Of a stretch of 64,000 nucleotides of DNA, positions 48,769-59,129 are shown one piece after another. Source of the DNA: Hyphodiscus hymeniophilus (lineage: Eukaryota > Ascomycota > Leotiomycetes > Helotiales > Hyphodiscaceae); assembly GCA_016508695.1 (NCBI GenBank), contig VNKQ01000006.1, positions 2,108,001 to 2,172,000 of the forward strand, given 5' to 3'. The position numbers were made by a program, and so were the translations under genes. Below the pieces are notes generated by a model. It did not search any database and was not told the DNA's origin. It saw nothing but the letters and a program-made list of their open reading frames with translations. How positions within the stretch are numbered: position 1 is the stretch's first letter; every line of letters begins with the position of its first letter.

Positions 48769-50439
48769 ATGGCGAAACCAGGTATCCTCTATGTCACAAT
48801 GCAACCCAGGTCCTCCCTCTCAAACGCCGAATTCCACGACTGGTATAACAACGAGCATGGTCCAACCCGTCTACGTCTGCCTTTCATAGAGAATGGTTTC
48901 CGCTATCGAGCGTCCGATATCTCCTCATCCTCTCCCCCGTCTGAAACGAATCCGGAATGGATGGCTGTATATGATATCACAGACATGGCCGAACTCACGA
49001 AAGATACATATTTGCGACTGCGTGATCCGCCAGTCAAGTCCCAGCGCGAGAGCGATACAATGGCGAAAATAAAGGTCGATCGAAAACTCTATGATTTTAT
49101 CGAATCTCGAATATCGCCAGCTTTCAAGGAGTTGGACCGGGTGGAGATTGAGGGTGCAGGCAATGTCATGGTAGCTGTTCTATCGACCCTACATCCGGGT
49201 GCAGACAAGAAAGCGGAATTGGAACGGTGGTATCGTGAGGAGCACATCGATATGCTCTCCAAAATTCCAGGTTGGCTGCGAACTCGCCGGTTCGTCACAA
49301 GCTCGATAGATTCCAATGCTCCCATCGAATACCTCGCCCTTCATGAATACGCACCAAAGAATGGACTCGACGGTTCAGAGTTTAAAGCTGCAACAACAAC
49401 GAAATGGTGTGCCGAGATCAACACCAACACGGTCAAAACCAAAATCCGACGAGTCTATGATTTGTACTATACCTTCGGCCCTGCGCCCAGATACCTCGCT
49501 CCAGGTCTACAAAATTGGGAATTGAGCGATCCTGCAAGTTCGAAAACGAAGATATATCCAGACGGCTTCGGCGACTCTGGAGCGGTGGAGAGTTGGGTCA
49601 CAACGGCAGATGAAGTAGAGCTTCCATATCGACTTGAAGGGTCGTCTGAGGCGGATGCACCCCTGATTGTGCTGTGTAACTCGATTCTTGTAGATTGGCG
49701 GATCTGGGATGGTTTCTTGACTACCTTCTTTGCTGCTCCAGGGAACAAGAAGTATCGTGTCTTACGTTATCTCACTCGAGGACGTTTCAGTAAGTGTGGA
49801 ACAAAACCGATCAATGTCGATGTGCTGGCTTCAGATATTATTGCAATCCTGGATGCATTGAGGGTGAAGAAGGCTGCGGCGGTGATTGGCGTGTCGCTCG
49901 GTGGTGCGACCACTTTGAACACTGCTCTGAAATATCCCGATCGAGTGGGATGTTTTGTAAGTTGCGACACGAGTTCGAAGAGTCCTGCTGGTAACAGCAA
50001 AGCCTGGGGTGACAGGATTGCTATCGCGGACAGAGAAGGCGCTTCTGCTCCCTCTGGAGAAAAAATTGTTGGTGAGGAGCTAGCTGAAGTGACAACACGA
50101 AGGTGGTTCGTCAAGGAAAGTTATAATGGAGGTGATCTAGAGAATACGATTGGAGAAGTAAAAGAGATGGTAAAAACGAACTCTTTCGAGGGATTCAAGA
50201 GAAGCGTTGAAGCACTATTCGAGTACGATTTGAAGGAGGAGATGAAGGCCAGCGAGGTGAAGGGCATGTTCGTGGTTGGGGGTGGCGACGGTGTGCTGCC
50301 AGGTACAATGAAGGAAATGGCAGCATCGTATGGAAAAAATGGCACTCGATACGAAGTTATTGAAGGCGCAGGACACTTACCTATGGTTGAGAAGCCCAAA
50401 GAGTTTGCAGAGGTTGTGTCGGGATTCATGGCCTCGTAG
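48769..50439 (+). CDS. EthD-EthD-alpha/beta hydrolase fusion, enol-lactonase-like
   Basis: Single-exon protein of 556 residues with three parts. Residues 1 to about 115 and about 120-230 are two EthD/dimeric alpha-beta barrel domains, each with a WYNNEHGPTRLRLP or WYREEHIDMLSKIPGW signature. Residues about 255-556 form an alpha/beta hydrolase resembling 3-oxoadipate enol-lactonase. Its catalytic triad is readable: Ser376 in GVSLGG, Asp507 in VVGGGDGVLPG and His536 in GAGHLPMVEK. EthD domains often act in aromatic or xenobiotic breakdown. With a carboxymuconate cyclase 4 kb away, hydrolysis of carboxymuconolactone or enol-lactone is a reasonable guess (inference). The hydrolase region looks complete, so the fusion is functional in principle. 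No targeting signal seen. Confidence 0.85.
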   Translation: MAKPGILYVTMQPRSSLSNAEFHDWYNNEHGPTRLRLPFIENGFRYRASDISSSSPPSETNPEWMAVYDITDMAELTKDTYLRLRDPPVKSQRESDTMAKIKVDRKLYDFIESRISPAFKELDRVEIEGAGNVMVAVLSTLHPGADKKAELERWYREEHIDMLSKIPGWLRTRRFVTSSIDSNAPIEYLALHEYAPKNGLDGSEFKAATTTKWCAEINTNTVKTKIRRVYDLYYTFGPAPRYLAPGLQNWELSDPASSKTKIYPDGFGDSGAVESWVTTADEVELPYRLEGSSEADAPLIVLCNSILVDWRIWDGFLTTFFAAPGNKKYRVLRYLTRGRFSKCGTKPINVDVLASDIIAILDALRVKKAAAVIGVSLGGATTLNTALKYPDRVGCFVSCDTSSKSPAGNSKAWGDRIAIADREGASAPSGEKIVGEELAEVTTRRWFVKESYNGGDLENTIGEVKEMVKTNSFEGFKRSVEALFEYDLKEEMKASEVKGMFVVGGGDGVLPGTMKEMAASYGKNGTRYEVIEGAGHLPMVEKPKEFAEVVSGFMAS

Positions 50440-51071
50440 CAGTGTTTCAGGTTGTAGAACAGCCTGCGATTCATTGCAAGCTTCGAGCTGATGGGGATAC
50501 TCGTAGAGGGAACTCGACCTCGACATCTTCATAAGCCATCTCTTCCCCCATGTCTCGACTTGGTGCAAATGCTTAAAGCAAAGAATAAAGTTATCGTAGT
50601 GGCAGTATTGGTTGAAATGCAACCGCTCAAAACAACGATCGTTCATGGACTTTGCATCAAGTACTCCATTCCACCGTTGGAAAGGCGCTGTAAATCCGGA
50701 TCGACTGTACCAGAGCTAGCTACCCCGCCAGTGTCCATGGTGCTCTCGAACCGAGCACTGAAAATCCTGCCACGCCGCTGTGAAGCTCCAAGTTCCGAAC
50801 GAGGATGGAGACGCTGTCGCATATGCCCACTATGTGCCGATCATTGCTATGATATGAATCGGAAATACCAGATCACCTTAGCAAGGACTCCAAGACAGAG
50901 CGCCAGCTTCGCAAGATCATGGCAAATTCCCATTATGGTTGAATTGCGTTCGATCCTTCTTGAGAATTCACCACAAGATATTGGCATTTTCGATTCCAGA
51001 TCAATGCCCAGCCAGACATGAACAACAACCATCGACCGAGCCGACAGGATTCTGGAGCATTTCCCGAGACC
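50440..51071. other. Convergent intergenic region
   Basis: About 630 bases between convergent stop codons. The frame at 50491-51021 (plus, 176 codons) has no family resemblance and I treat it as chance. Confidence 0.35.
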
Positions 51072-52392
51072 TTACCTGTAGAGCAACGTTTCAACCATCT
51101 CCGCAATAGCTAGACTACTCGTGAGGCCGGGGCTTTCAATCCCAAGCAAGTTCACAAATCCTAGATATCCCTTCTCGTTTCGAATGACAAAGTCCTGAAA
51201 TGCTTTTCCTGTCGCTACTGCTGCGTTCTTTCCCAACTTCGGCCTGATCCCCGCATAATCAGGTTGTATTGCGTCCTCTTTGATGTCTGGTAAAAACTTC
51301 TTGATCTGCTCGATCGCTTGTGGCAATCGTGCATCATTGACTTCCAAATCATCTGGGCTATCTACCCACTCCACATCGGGGCCAAAACGTATGCGGCCAG
51401 AGATATCAAGTGTAAGATGCGTACCCAGACCGCCAAGCCCAGGTTCGGGGGCAGGATAGATGAGGTGTTTGGTGCTCGGGGTCGATGGGGGGTATGAGAA
51501 GTAATTCCCTTTGGCGTAGTATTGAGTTTGATGTCGGTCTGGGGGCAGAATCATGTTATTGATGTTGCATGCTCCGAGACCTGCAGAGTTGATAACGACC
51601 TCGGACGTAAAGGTGTTGTCCTCTCCACTCGATTTATCCCTCGTTGTGATCTCCCATCCTCCACTTCCTTCACCTCTAACTGGTGCGATTCTCACAACAG
51701 GGCTGTGTAATGCCACGTCTCCTCCCCTGTCCTCTAAATCGCCTAGTAGGAATTGCATGTACGAATGCGAATCAATGATTCCTGTCGTCGATGATTCCAA
51801 TATCCCGGTTTTCGCGCGAACGTATGGTTCTTCCTTCACTGCCTCCTCAGTCGACACGAATCTTGTAGGCACACCTTCGATACTGCGCGTGAAGTTATTG
51901 ACCTTGACTAGCTCTTCCAATTGTTCATCTGTCTGTGCCACGATCCATTTCCCCATGTTCCTGTGTGGTATGTCGTGTTTCTGGCAGAGATCGTATAGCA
52001 TCTCCCTCCCACGGATACAGAGTTTAGTCTTGAGAGAATCTGCGCCATAGTAAAGGCCTGCGTGGATCACCTATACTAAATCAAACGGCTTGTTGCGACA
52101 CCAAAGTAGATTGGGTAAATACCTCTGAATTCCGCGAACTGGTCTCCATTCCCACCGCTCCATTTCTTTCTACCAGCAGCGTGCTTGAACCATCTCTAGA
52201 TGCTAACTGTCGCGCAATTGCCAGACCTACAGCACCGCCGCCAATGACCTGCGCCTAGATGTTAGCAGGCACACTTAATGCGCGGCAGAGACGTGCAGTA
52301 TGTGTAAAGTCAGCCTCCCGTCTAGCAATTGATGCAAAGCCTCTACATGCTGTCGTGGCTGCCAGTTGCCTGTGGAGCACACATGAGAACAT
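51072..52392 (-). CDS. L-2-hydroxyglutarate dehydrogenase, mitochondrial
   Basis: FAD-dependent oxidoreductase of the DAO fold that oxidises the metabolic by-product L-2-hydroxyglutarate to 2-oxoglutarate. Exons (minus) 52297-52392, 52123-52248 and 51072-52070 give 406 residues. The N-terminus (MFSCVLHRQLAATTACRGFAS) is a mitochondrial presequence. It is followed by ADFTHTVIGGGAVGLAIARQL, the FAD-binding GxGxxG. NSEVIHAGLYYGADSLKTKLC, INSAGLGACNI, YYAKGNYFSY, HLTLDISGRIRFGPDVEWV and the C-terminal GYLGFVNLLGIESPGLTSSLAIA all match the family. The first intron begins with GC (GCACGT) and ends in CAG with a good GCTAAC branch point; no GT donor gives the same junction. Confidence 0.93.
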
Positions 52393-52734
52393 CCCAGGCA
52401 CTCAATGAATGGCTTCTGAATAGTTTCAATAGAATGTATAACCTTTCATCTTGTCATAAATACGATTTACCAATATGGAGTATTCTAGTTCCCAACTAAA
52501 ATATGATTCCTCCAATGAAAGGCCAAGCAAAAGATAATCATCATTATTAAAATCAGAACACAACCTGACACAATTGACTCATTATAAATTGTTCTAAAAT
52601 CATCTACATTACTCTCCTTATGATATATAATATCAATAAAAGTTGTGGTTGAGCTGTTATGACTGCTGAAAGGAGCGATGGCTATATACAGGTATCTCAC
52701 TTTATTGCCTGAGGCACAAACAAAGAGTCAACAA
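52393..52734. other. AT-rich intergenic patch
   Basis: The stretch near 52440-52690 is markedly AT-rich, but CpA and TpG are still common, so RIP is at most mild. No gene seen. It separates the L-2-hydroxyglutarate dehydrogenase from a decayed gene. Confidence 0.35.
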
Positions 52735-53532
52735 CGTGCCGATCAACCCTATCGGAAACAAGATCATCCAAACTTGGAGAAACCAAACACCAACAGGAGT
52801 CATGGCATGCGTGGATCCTTCCCTCCAACCCGAAGATGAGAGCTTCGGTCTAAAACTCCAACTCGAAGAGATTGAAGCCCAGCGTGAGCGTCAATCCGGC
52901 AGATGGACCGAATATAATCCTCCAGACTTTGCATTAGCATTCAATGACCTTTCAAGGCCCAGCTGAGGAAAGCCATTGTTTTGATCGGCGACCTCAGGTT
53001 CGCTCACAGCATTGCTAAAGCTGTTGACTCCGATTCTGTGGCCATCGAAGTATCAAGGGTAGAGGAGAGACTGTCGCAACGAGATCGAGATTCGCTCAGC
53101 TTGAAGCAAGATGGAAAACCTGCCATGATACCATCTCTGGATGTCACCAAGTTGCTGGAGATGTCTCGTTTCGAAAAGGAGTCGATTGACTGAGAACACG
53201 TCCTGCGAGCTACAGAATCTTCGTCTCGTAGCAATGTGTCCTATAGCACTGTTGCGGGCTCTTCGACCCGTTATACCGTCCACCAGAAAGTAGTCCCGAG
53301 CAATTGTCCCAGCTTCAAGTAGAATGCGGCATCTATCGAGACGCCTTCCATCCTCATGCCAATGTGTGTTTGGAATGCAGTGATGTATATCACAACGTGC
53401 ATTGTTGGCCGTGAGTTGACTGGCTCCCATGACCGACTGGCATCGCTTTTTCCGAGCCCCAAATGCATGACCCGCATCCACCGAAAGGCAAGAGAGATAG
53501 TGTTACAAATATACTGTGTTCTCGTGATCCTA
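52735..53532 (+). pseudogene. Decayed RBR-type E3 ubiquitin-ligase-like gene
   Basis: Protein-like text typical of the N-terminal part of fungal RING-IBR-RING proteins is broken over two frames. First comes FGLKLQLEEIEAQRERQ... to PPDFALAFNDL in one frame. Then, from about 52967, KAIVLIGDLRFAHSIAKAVDSD... to LLEMSRFEKESID runs in another. The break near 52950-52970 looks like two single-base insertions. A stop follows at SID, then residual text (HVLRATESSSRSNVSY) and degraded cysteine-containing sequence where a RING would be expected. No intron restores the frame. Decay is by indels and substitutions, not by RIP. The family assignment rests on recalled similarity and needs a search. Confidence 0.55.
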
Positions 53533-55631
53533 TTATGGCAATTTCCAAGACGTCCTCTGACATTTCCATATTTGTTCTAGTCTCTGATAGCAAGTCTTAT
53601 TGGGCCACTTGACTTTCTGCATGAAGTGTTTCAGGTAGGCTACGACTCGCCTTTGCTCCTCCCTTCCTGTAAAATATTGCCCACACCAGGCCAGGAGATG
53701 TGCGCCATTTATTTCTGAACCGATGTCGTCGCATGAGAAGCATGTTGCACATAGCATACGTGCTGGACCTATAATTTCTGCCTTGGTAGATAGTTAGTCG
53801 TGAAACTTCCAGTGGCAGGATTAGTTAAATTGTATACCTCTAGATAGCGGGTTGCCTCCAGTATGCCCATTGTCGTAAGTCGTGCGGTGTAGACAGCAAT
53901 CATCACTTTCGCGCTATAGTACTGCTGCCAGGCTATTACTGTAGCAATGTTAGATTCTAAACTCAGCTGCAGAACTCTTGGTCTTACCATGCCATGTACT
54001 TAAATATTGAAGATCAGCAAAAGAATCATATTGGGAACAGGCTGAACCCCATGGCTTGAAAGTCTCTGGAAGATGTGACCTCCACTGTTCTATATCATCT
54101 TGCATACTTTCCAGTAGAGAAAGCCGAGCAGAACTTTCCCGTTCAGCCCAGCAGACATTGCAGAGTTTGAGGAGAAGATATGACATGCGGTTAGTCCAGA
54201 CCTCATCTGCAGCGCTACCACAGGGTGACACATCGTCAATGATTCCGGTATCGAAGTTACTGCTCTGCTCGTTCAAGAAGCAAATTCGAATGCTTTCGCG
54301 AACCCACACCCAAAAAGATGTCCCGCAGACGTCCATCATATGAGGAGACCATCTCAGGTGCGAAGCGGAAAGCAAAGTTGCTGCGCCGCCCAAATGATAC
54401 TGGGCGTCATCACCAAGCTCATAAAACTGTTCCGACATCCTGAGAATAACAATGGTGGCCAGAAGAACCCCGTCTTCCATGGAATCAGTGAAGTGAGATA
54501 GCATAGGTATTAAAAGACTGATGGCGGTATTGTTCAACCGTGCTTCCACATCTGCGTCTAACTTTCCGTTCAGCGTCAATACGTGAGAAGCGTATGCTAG
54601 GCAAGCGTAGTACAAAACCGGTCTTGTCATTGCAAGTCGCGGTACATGTTGAGCAAAGCATCGGCCTGGCGAAACGATATCGAGCTATAAAGTTGTGTCA
54701 GCCTCTCGGAACTGCTTTGGAACTTTGTCTTACCCAGGGGCCAGCCTGTCTGGTGTAGAATGAGAAAATTTTCATCTCCAGAGGATCTGTCGTAGCCAGA
54801 GGAAGAGCTTCCGGGATGGTGGAAACTGATGAAGGCGAGTCGTTTTTTGCGTTCATCAACAACACCAAAGACTGGCTACTAGACAAATCAGATGATAATG
54901 AGCATGTGTGGTCATTGATTCCAACAGAAGTTGACCATGGCGACAATGGTGTTGATTCCTGATCCATACTGCACCTAAGACTTGCTTCGGGTGTGTCAAC
55001 TGACGGCGGAGATTCTTGATGAGCACTATGTCCAGATTGGCGTTGCAGGTCTTCTTGGGGCGAATGTGTTCTTGTGGGTTGTTCTTGTTGCAGCAATTGC
55101 CGAGATGGCTCTTCAGGTAGATTATGCTGGCCATATCGCGCAGGGTTGTCTTGTACAGTAGTAGTTTGACAAAGGGATGATATATGAAGTCTGTTAGAAA
55201 ATTTATCTATATTCGTCGTCATTATATAAGTATTGGCTAAAGCATCATCTGAAGCATACTGTGTAAAGTAGATGATCCGGAGGCGGATAGGAATTCCTGC
55301 TCGTTGGTGGTCTCACCAGGTCGCATATGATCCGTACGAGAATTTGATTGAACTTCTCGGACTTTGGCTGTGTACACGCTTGGTCGCAGCCTTAGAGGTG
55401 GATAGACGCATTTGAGGTGGGATGTCTTTTTTGTACAATTTGAGCAAGCTGGAATTGCTCTATCACCTAGATCATACGGCTATCAGTTTCGGATCAATAC
55501 ATGCGATGTACTCCTTACACTTGACATGTCGACCAGCGCAATTGGTGCTGAAATAACTTATGTAAGCAGACATAGTATTACTGAGCTCCTGCAATCAAGA
55601 CTTACCAGCCAGGCTCTCGCTTTGGCAACAT
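53533..55631 (-). CDS. Zn2Cys6 transcription factor, Fungal_trans_2 type
   Basis: Fungal-specific regulator. Seven exons (minus): 55606-55631, 55512-55547, 55317-55459, 54734-55248, 53988-54684, 53838-53938 and 53533-53781; 588 residues. The binuclear zinc cluster appears only after splicing the first three exons: cysteines at 9, 12, 19, 26, 29 and 38, spaced C-x2-C-x6-C-x6-C-x2-C-x8-C, with the first cysteine codon split by an intron. A Ser/Gln/Pro-rich linker follows, then the helical effector domain (GPWLDIVSPGRCFAQHVPRLA, LAYASHVLTLNG, LLATIVILRMSEQFYEL, WVWVRESI) that marks the family. The target genes are unknown. The P450, the MFS transporter and the catabolic genes are candidates by proximity. 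The exon 3/4 junction (PDDALANTYI) is the least certain. Confidence 0.85.
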
Positions 55632-56217
55632 CCTTGTGCTGGATTCTGGGTTATCTGCGGCCTCGTCGCGAATGTGGCCTGAAGCAATCGATGGATGATA
55701 ATGCACTGAGCAACACTGACATTGAGGAGACTCGGCACCAATGCCGATTAATCTGGGGACTCCTCACCCCCGCAAATACCACAAAACAGCCTACTCTTCG
55801 TAGAAGCATCCTTCTAACATGAAGAGTGGGCGGTTGCGAAGCATGGACGTTGAAAGGCGAAAATCACCATTCTGGGTTAGTTCTGCCAAAGTAGATCGAT
55901 CACATGATGCTTGGCTCTCCCTTGGCTCTCCAAACTTACCTACCCAAGGTACCTATCACTGATACTCGAGTACCTGATAAGTGGAGAAAAGTACGGCAGA
56001 ATGCACCCGTGACGAATTTGGGCCGCCTCTCTCTTTTGAATATCGGATCTAACGAGTCATGCAACAAACAGGTGGGTTGTTAGGAGTTCACATGACAGGC
56101 AATATCGAATAGAGGGAATGAGTTCGAATCAATTGCTATGCAGCAGTAACTTTAATGACCTATCTAGCTGGCTAATAACCTCACATAAATGAATTCAAAT
56201 TAACTAACTACTAGACA
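55632..56217. other. Intergenic region between regulator start and P450 end
   Basis: About 590 bases. No gene seen. It should hold the promoter of the Zn2Cys6 regulator and the 3' region of the P450. Confidence 0.4.
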
Positions 56218-57841
56218 CTATACTTTGATTGACGGGTGACGGACCTTTGCTTTCACGAACAACTCTTTTGGATTGCAGTTGAACCTTTCAATTGTCAAAA
56301 GCTCACTGCCAGGAACAGCCAATTCCCATTCGAATGAGAGAATCAAAGCAGCGATTGTGATGCTGACTTCCATATAAGCCAAATTGCGACCGATGCACGC
56401 TCTAGGCCCAAGACTGAATGGAAGAACGTAATTTTTTAGGTTATTAAGCTCTTCCTCCGAGGACTGGCATTCTGGATCTTCTGGAAGCCAACGTTCGGGC
56501 ATGAATGAAAGAGGATCTCTGAAGAGGTCTGAATTTCGATGAAGATCAAATAATTGAGCGCTGACTGTTGTGTCTCCCGGGATATAGTGGCCGGCGATGG
56601 TAGTACCTTCGCCAGTTGTGCGCCTTGGAAGGCCTGCTGTGACGGGCGCCTTGCAACGAAAACTCTCATCAAGAACTGCTCGGAGATATGGAATATGCTT
56701 CAGCTCAGCATAAGACCCAATTGGTTGGCTTTCTTTCGGCAGAGCTTTCTCGAGGAGTTTACGGAGCTTATCTTGCTTGCTTGGATTGCGGGCAAGCTGA
56801 TACAGACAATTTGTGAGTGTCGTCTGTGTTGTGTCATTGCCAGCATCTATCATCGTAGCGCATTCAGCTGTCATCTCTGCGATAGACATCGGAGTTGGGC
56901 GCTTTTCCGTAGGGTAGCTTGGTAGATTTGAGAAAAGGTCGGGTTCGGCGGGCGTGTTCTTAAGACGCTCGGTGACTTGGTAAAGAGCCATTCCACCAAA
57001 ATTGAGGCCACTTTGTTTGCCGTGGGAGTGGCGAAGTAGTGAATGGGCAGCTTTGTACCAAGCTGCTGGAAGTACCCCAAATGTCGTGTTGAATGCCGAG
57101 GCAGAGTGAAAGCTGTCCATAGCTGGAACTGTTTTCAACTCCCCAGTCGCTCGTAGTGAAGGGCAGAGGTCATTGCCTTGGTCAAGCAGCCCATATGAGT
57201 TGGAGAAGAACATAGAAGTTATCGCATCATAGGTGAACATATTCATCCAAGGTCGAACATCAAAGGCGCCATCTTCACTGACCGAATATCTGTCCGCCGG
57301 TGCAACGCTACCCCCTTCAGACTTGATTTGCAACTTCTGGCAGAGCTTCCTGACCATCTCCATAACTCGCGGCTCCATGGCTGTGATCTGACCTGGCGAG
57401 AACACGTGAGATAGGTTCTTTCGCTTCTGAGAATGCATTGGCTTGAGAGTGGCATGTGCCATCGAGGGATTTCCGGCGCCCATCAGGGCATAGAAGTTGT
57501 CTTTGACTAGTGGTGCACCATGTCCGTAAATATCCTTGAACGCTGCTGGCGAAGTGAACGAGATGTGGTTAGGTGCTATCCGTACAACAGAGCCAAGCTT
57601 TTCATGAGCCTGATGCACTGCTGCTGTTCGACGGGCGCGGAGAATGTGGTAGGATAACCACAATGGCGTGAAGGCTGCAACAGATGGGGCAGGAAATCTT
57701 CGGAGTCTCTTTGGATCTGAGAAAAATCTCCCGAACGTATATATTATCGTTACTGTAAGACCGGACAACAAAACCCAGCCTTTCAAGTGGTCAGTTAAAA
57801 TCCTCAACGGACGTCTTGCATAACATACCTAGGAGAGGCAT
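56218..57841 (-). CDS. Cytochrome P450, CYP53-like (benzoate hydroxylase-related)
   Basis: Membrane-anchored monooxygenase. Preferred model: a 13-base first exon (57829-57841, MPLLG...), a 49-base intron and 56218-57779, giving 524 residues. An unspliced start at 57807 (529 residues) is the alternative. Features are an N-terminal membrane helix, PNHISFTSPAAFKDIYGHG, an I-helix near TMIDAGNDTTQTTL, the ExxR in LDESFRCKAPV, PERW, and the heme loop PFSLGPRACIGRNLA with its cysteine near residue 466. The AVHQAHEKLGSVVRIAPNH and YGHG segments recall CYP53 benzoate 4-hydroxylases, but assignment to that family is tentative. It is next to a Zn2Cys6 regulator and an MFS transporter and may belong to the catabolic group here. 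Confidence 0.9.
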
Positions 57842-59129
57842 AGTGATGTTACTCGAAGCCAACATTTTTCCAAATATTATAGTGATCAAATTCAAAGAGA
57901 AGTCGTAGCTCTGAGCAGCTAAGATATTGTGTCTGCTTTCATTGCTTTAACAAATCGCCAAAGACGTTTATGTATGCAGACTGATGGCAACAAACCCAGT
58001 GTGTAGCTTGTATAATAGGTTTCCGCACCTCCACGTTTCACTGCCCCAGCGACCTTACCGCTTGAGGATATTCTCGCCGACCGTCTCATCAGCCTCTCGG
58101 AATAACGGCACCACTACTTTGTTATTGATATCACTCCTGATATGTCCGTCGAGACTGTGGGAATGACGGTGGGAGACTACCACTGCTAAGGGACGCTATG
58201 GATTTAACTCAGTTATGAGCTGAAACTAAATACGATGAAGGAACAGTTGGACCGGCTCTTTCAACTGGAATTTCCCTTGGCTTACCGCTAAGGAGATCGA
58301 GGCTTAAGGCAGACCAACGTGAAGAAGTATCAGTGACTGAAGCAAACAAAGCCGTCGAAAGTCAAAGGGTAGTCAGAGATATTGCATATCTCAAGGATGA
58401 GAGGCGAGTAGAATCTCTACGACGGAAGAACGTGTAATCTGCGGTGTAGACAATGTAGTAAAAGGGGGACTGTTGCAGCCCAGCATGGCTATCTGATGGG
58501 CAGCTATAGATAATAGACACTTGTGGGATGAAAGGGATGTGGTATCGAGTTCTACGTACGCCGAGGCTACTGAATGGAGCCAGACCCAGGACTAGTAAAA
58601 TTCTGCCAAGTGATAACTCACTATGTTTACAGCTATCGATCACAAGCGTTTCTGTCACTGGCTATGGCATTCGAGCTCCAACACCCCGCGAAATGTGGAG
58701 ACGTGAGGCTGCCGATCTTGGGGAGGAAACAGAAAGGTGGATTATCGGTCGGAAACCCCATTCTTGATATTGATCAGACAAGAGAATGTTATCGCGCGTG
58801 TCAAGCGGCGCGAAGAAACCCGAGTGTCACAGTATCCCCGACATCATCAGGATGGATGTCTTCCCCACACATTCTCCCCGCACGGACAGTAGCCCCAGGT
58901 ATTGTAAGAACGCTTTTCCCATTAAGGAAACAGTGTAAACTACACGATGCTTCATTTGGGAATTCTCGCCGGGGCGCCGATCTCACCCCGGATTGTTTAC
59001 TCAGTCTGAATCGTGTGCTAATCAATCTTATACAAATATATCTCGACCTTCCTCATTATAATGACCTGATGTTTCTAATCATAACCTCCTTCATAGACTT
59101 TCCGTCTACCTACTTTTGACTTCGTCAAT
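57842..59129. other. Divergent promoter region, P450 / transporter
   Basis: About 1.3 kb. No supported gene (frame 58574-59119 lacks any family feature). Within 260 bases of the transporter ATG lie three matches to the carbon-catabolite repressor CreA consensus SYGGRG: 58876-58881 (minus), 58969-58974 (plus) and 58986-58991 (minus). Control by glucose is therefore possible, but the consensus is short and chance matches are common. Confidence 0.4.

Noticed and set aside
47290..50439. PPTase as part of a secondary-metabolite cluster
   Set aside because: No polyketide or peptide synthase lies in the window; ascomycetes usually carry one general enzyme of this type.
50491..51021. Frame of 176 codons between convergent genes
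   Set aside because: No family resemblance; lies where two 3' untranslated regions are expected.
52440..52700. AT-rich patch as another RIP-mutated transposon
   Set aside because: CpA and TpG remain common, and no transposon protein text can be read.
58528..59119. Frame of 181 codons upstream of the transporter
   Set aside because: No domain, no signal peptide and biased toward chance composition; it covers the promoter of the transporter.
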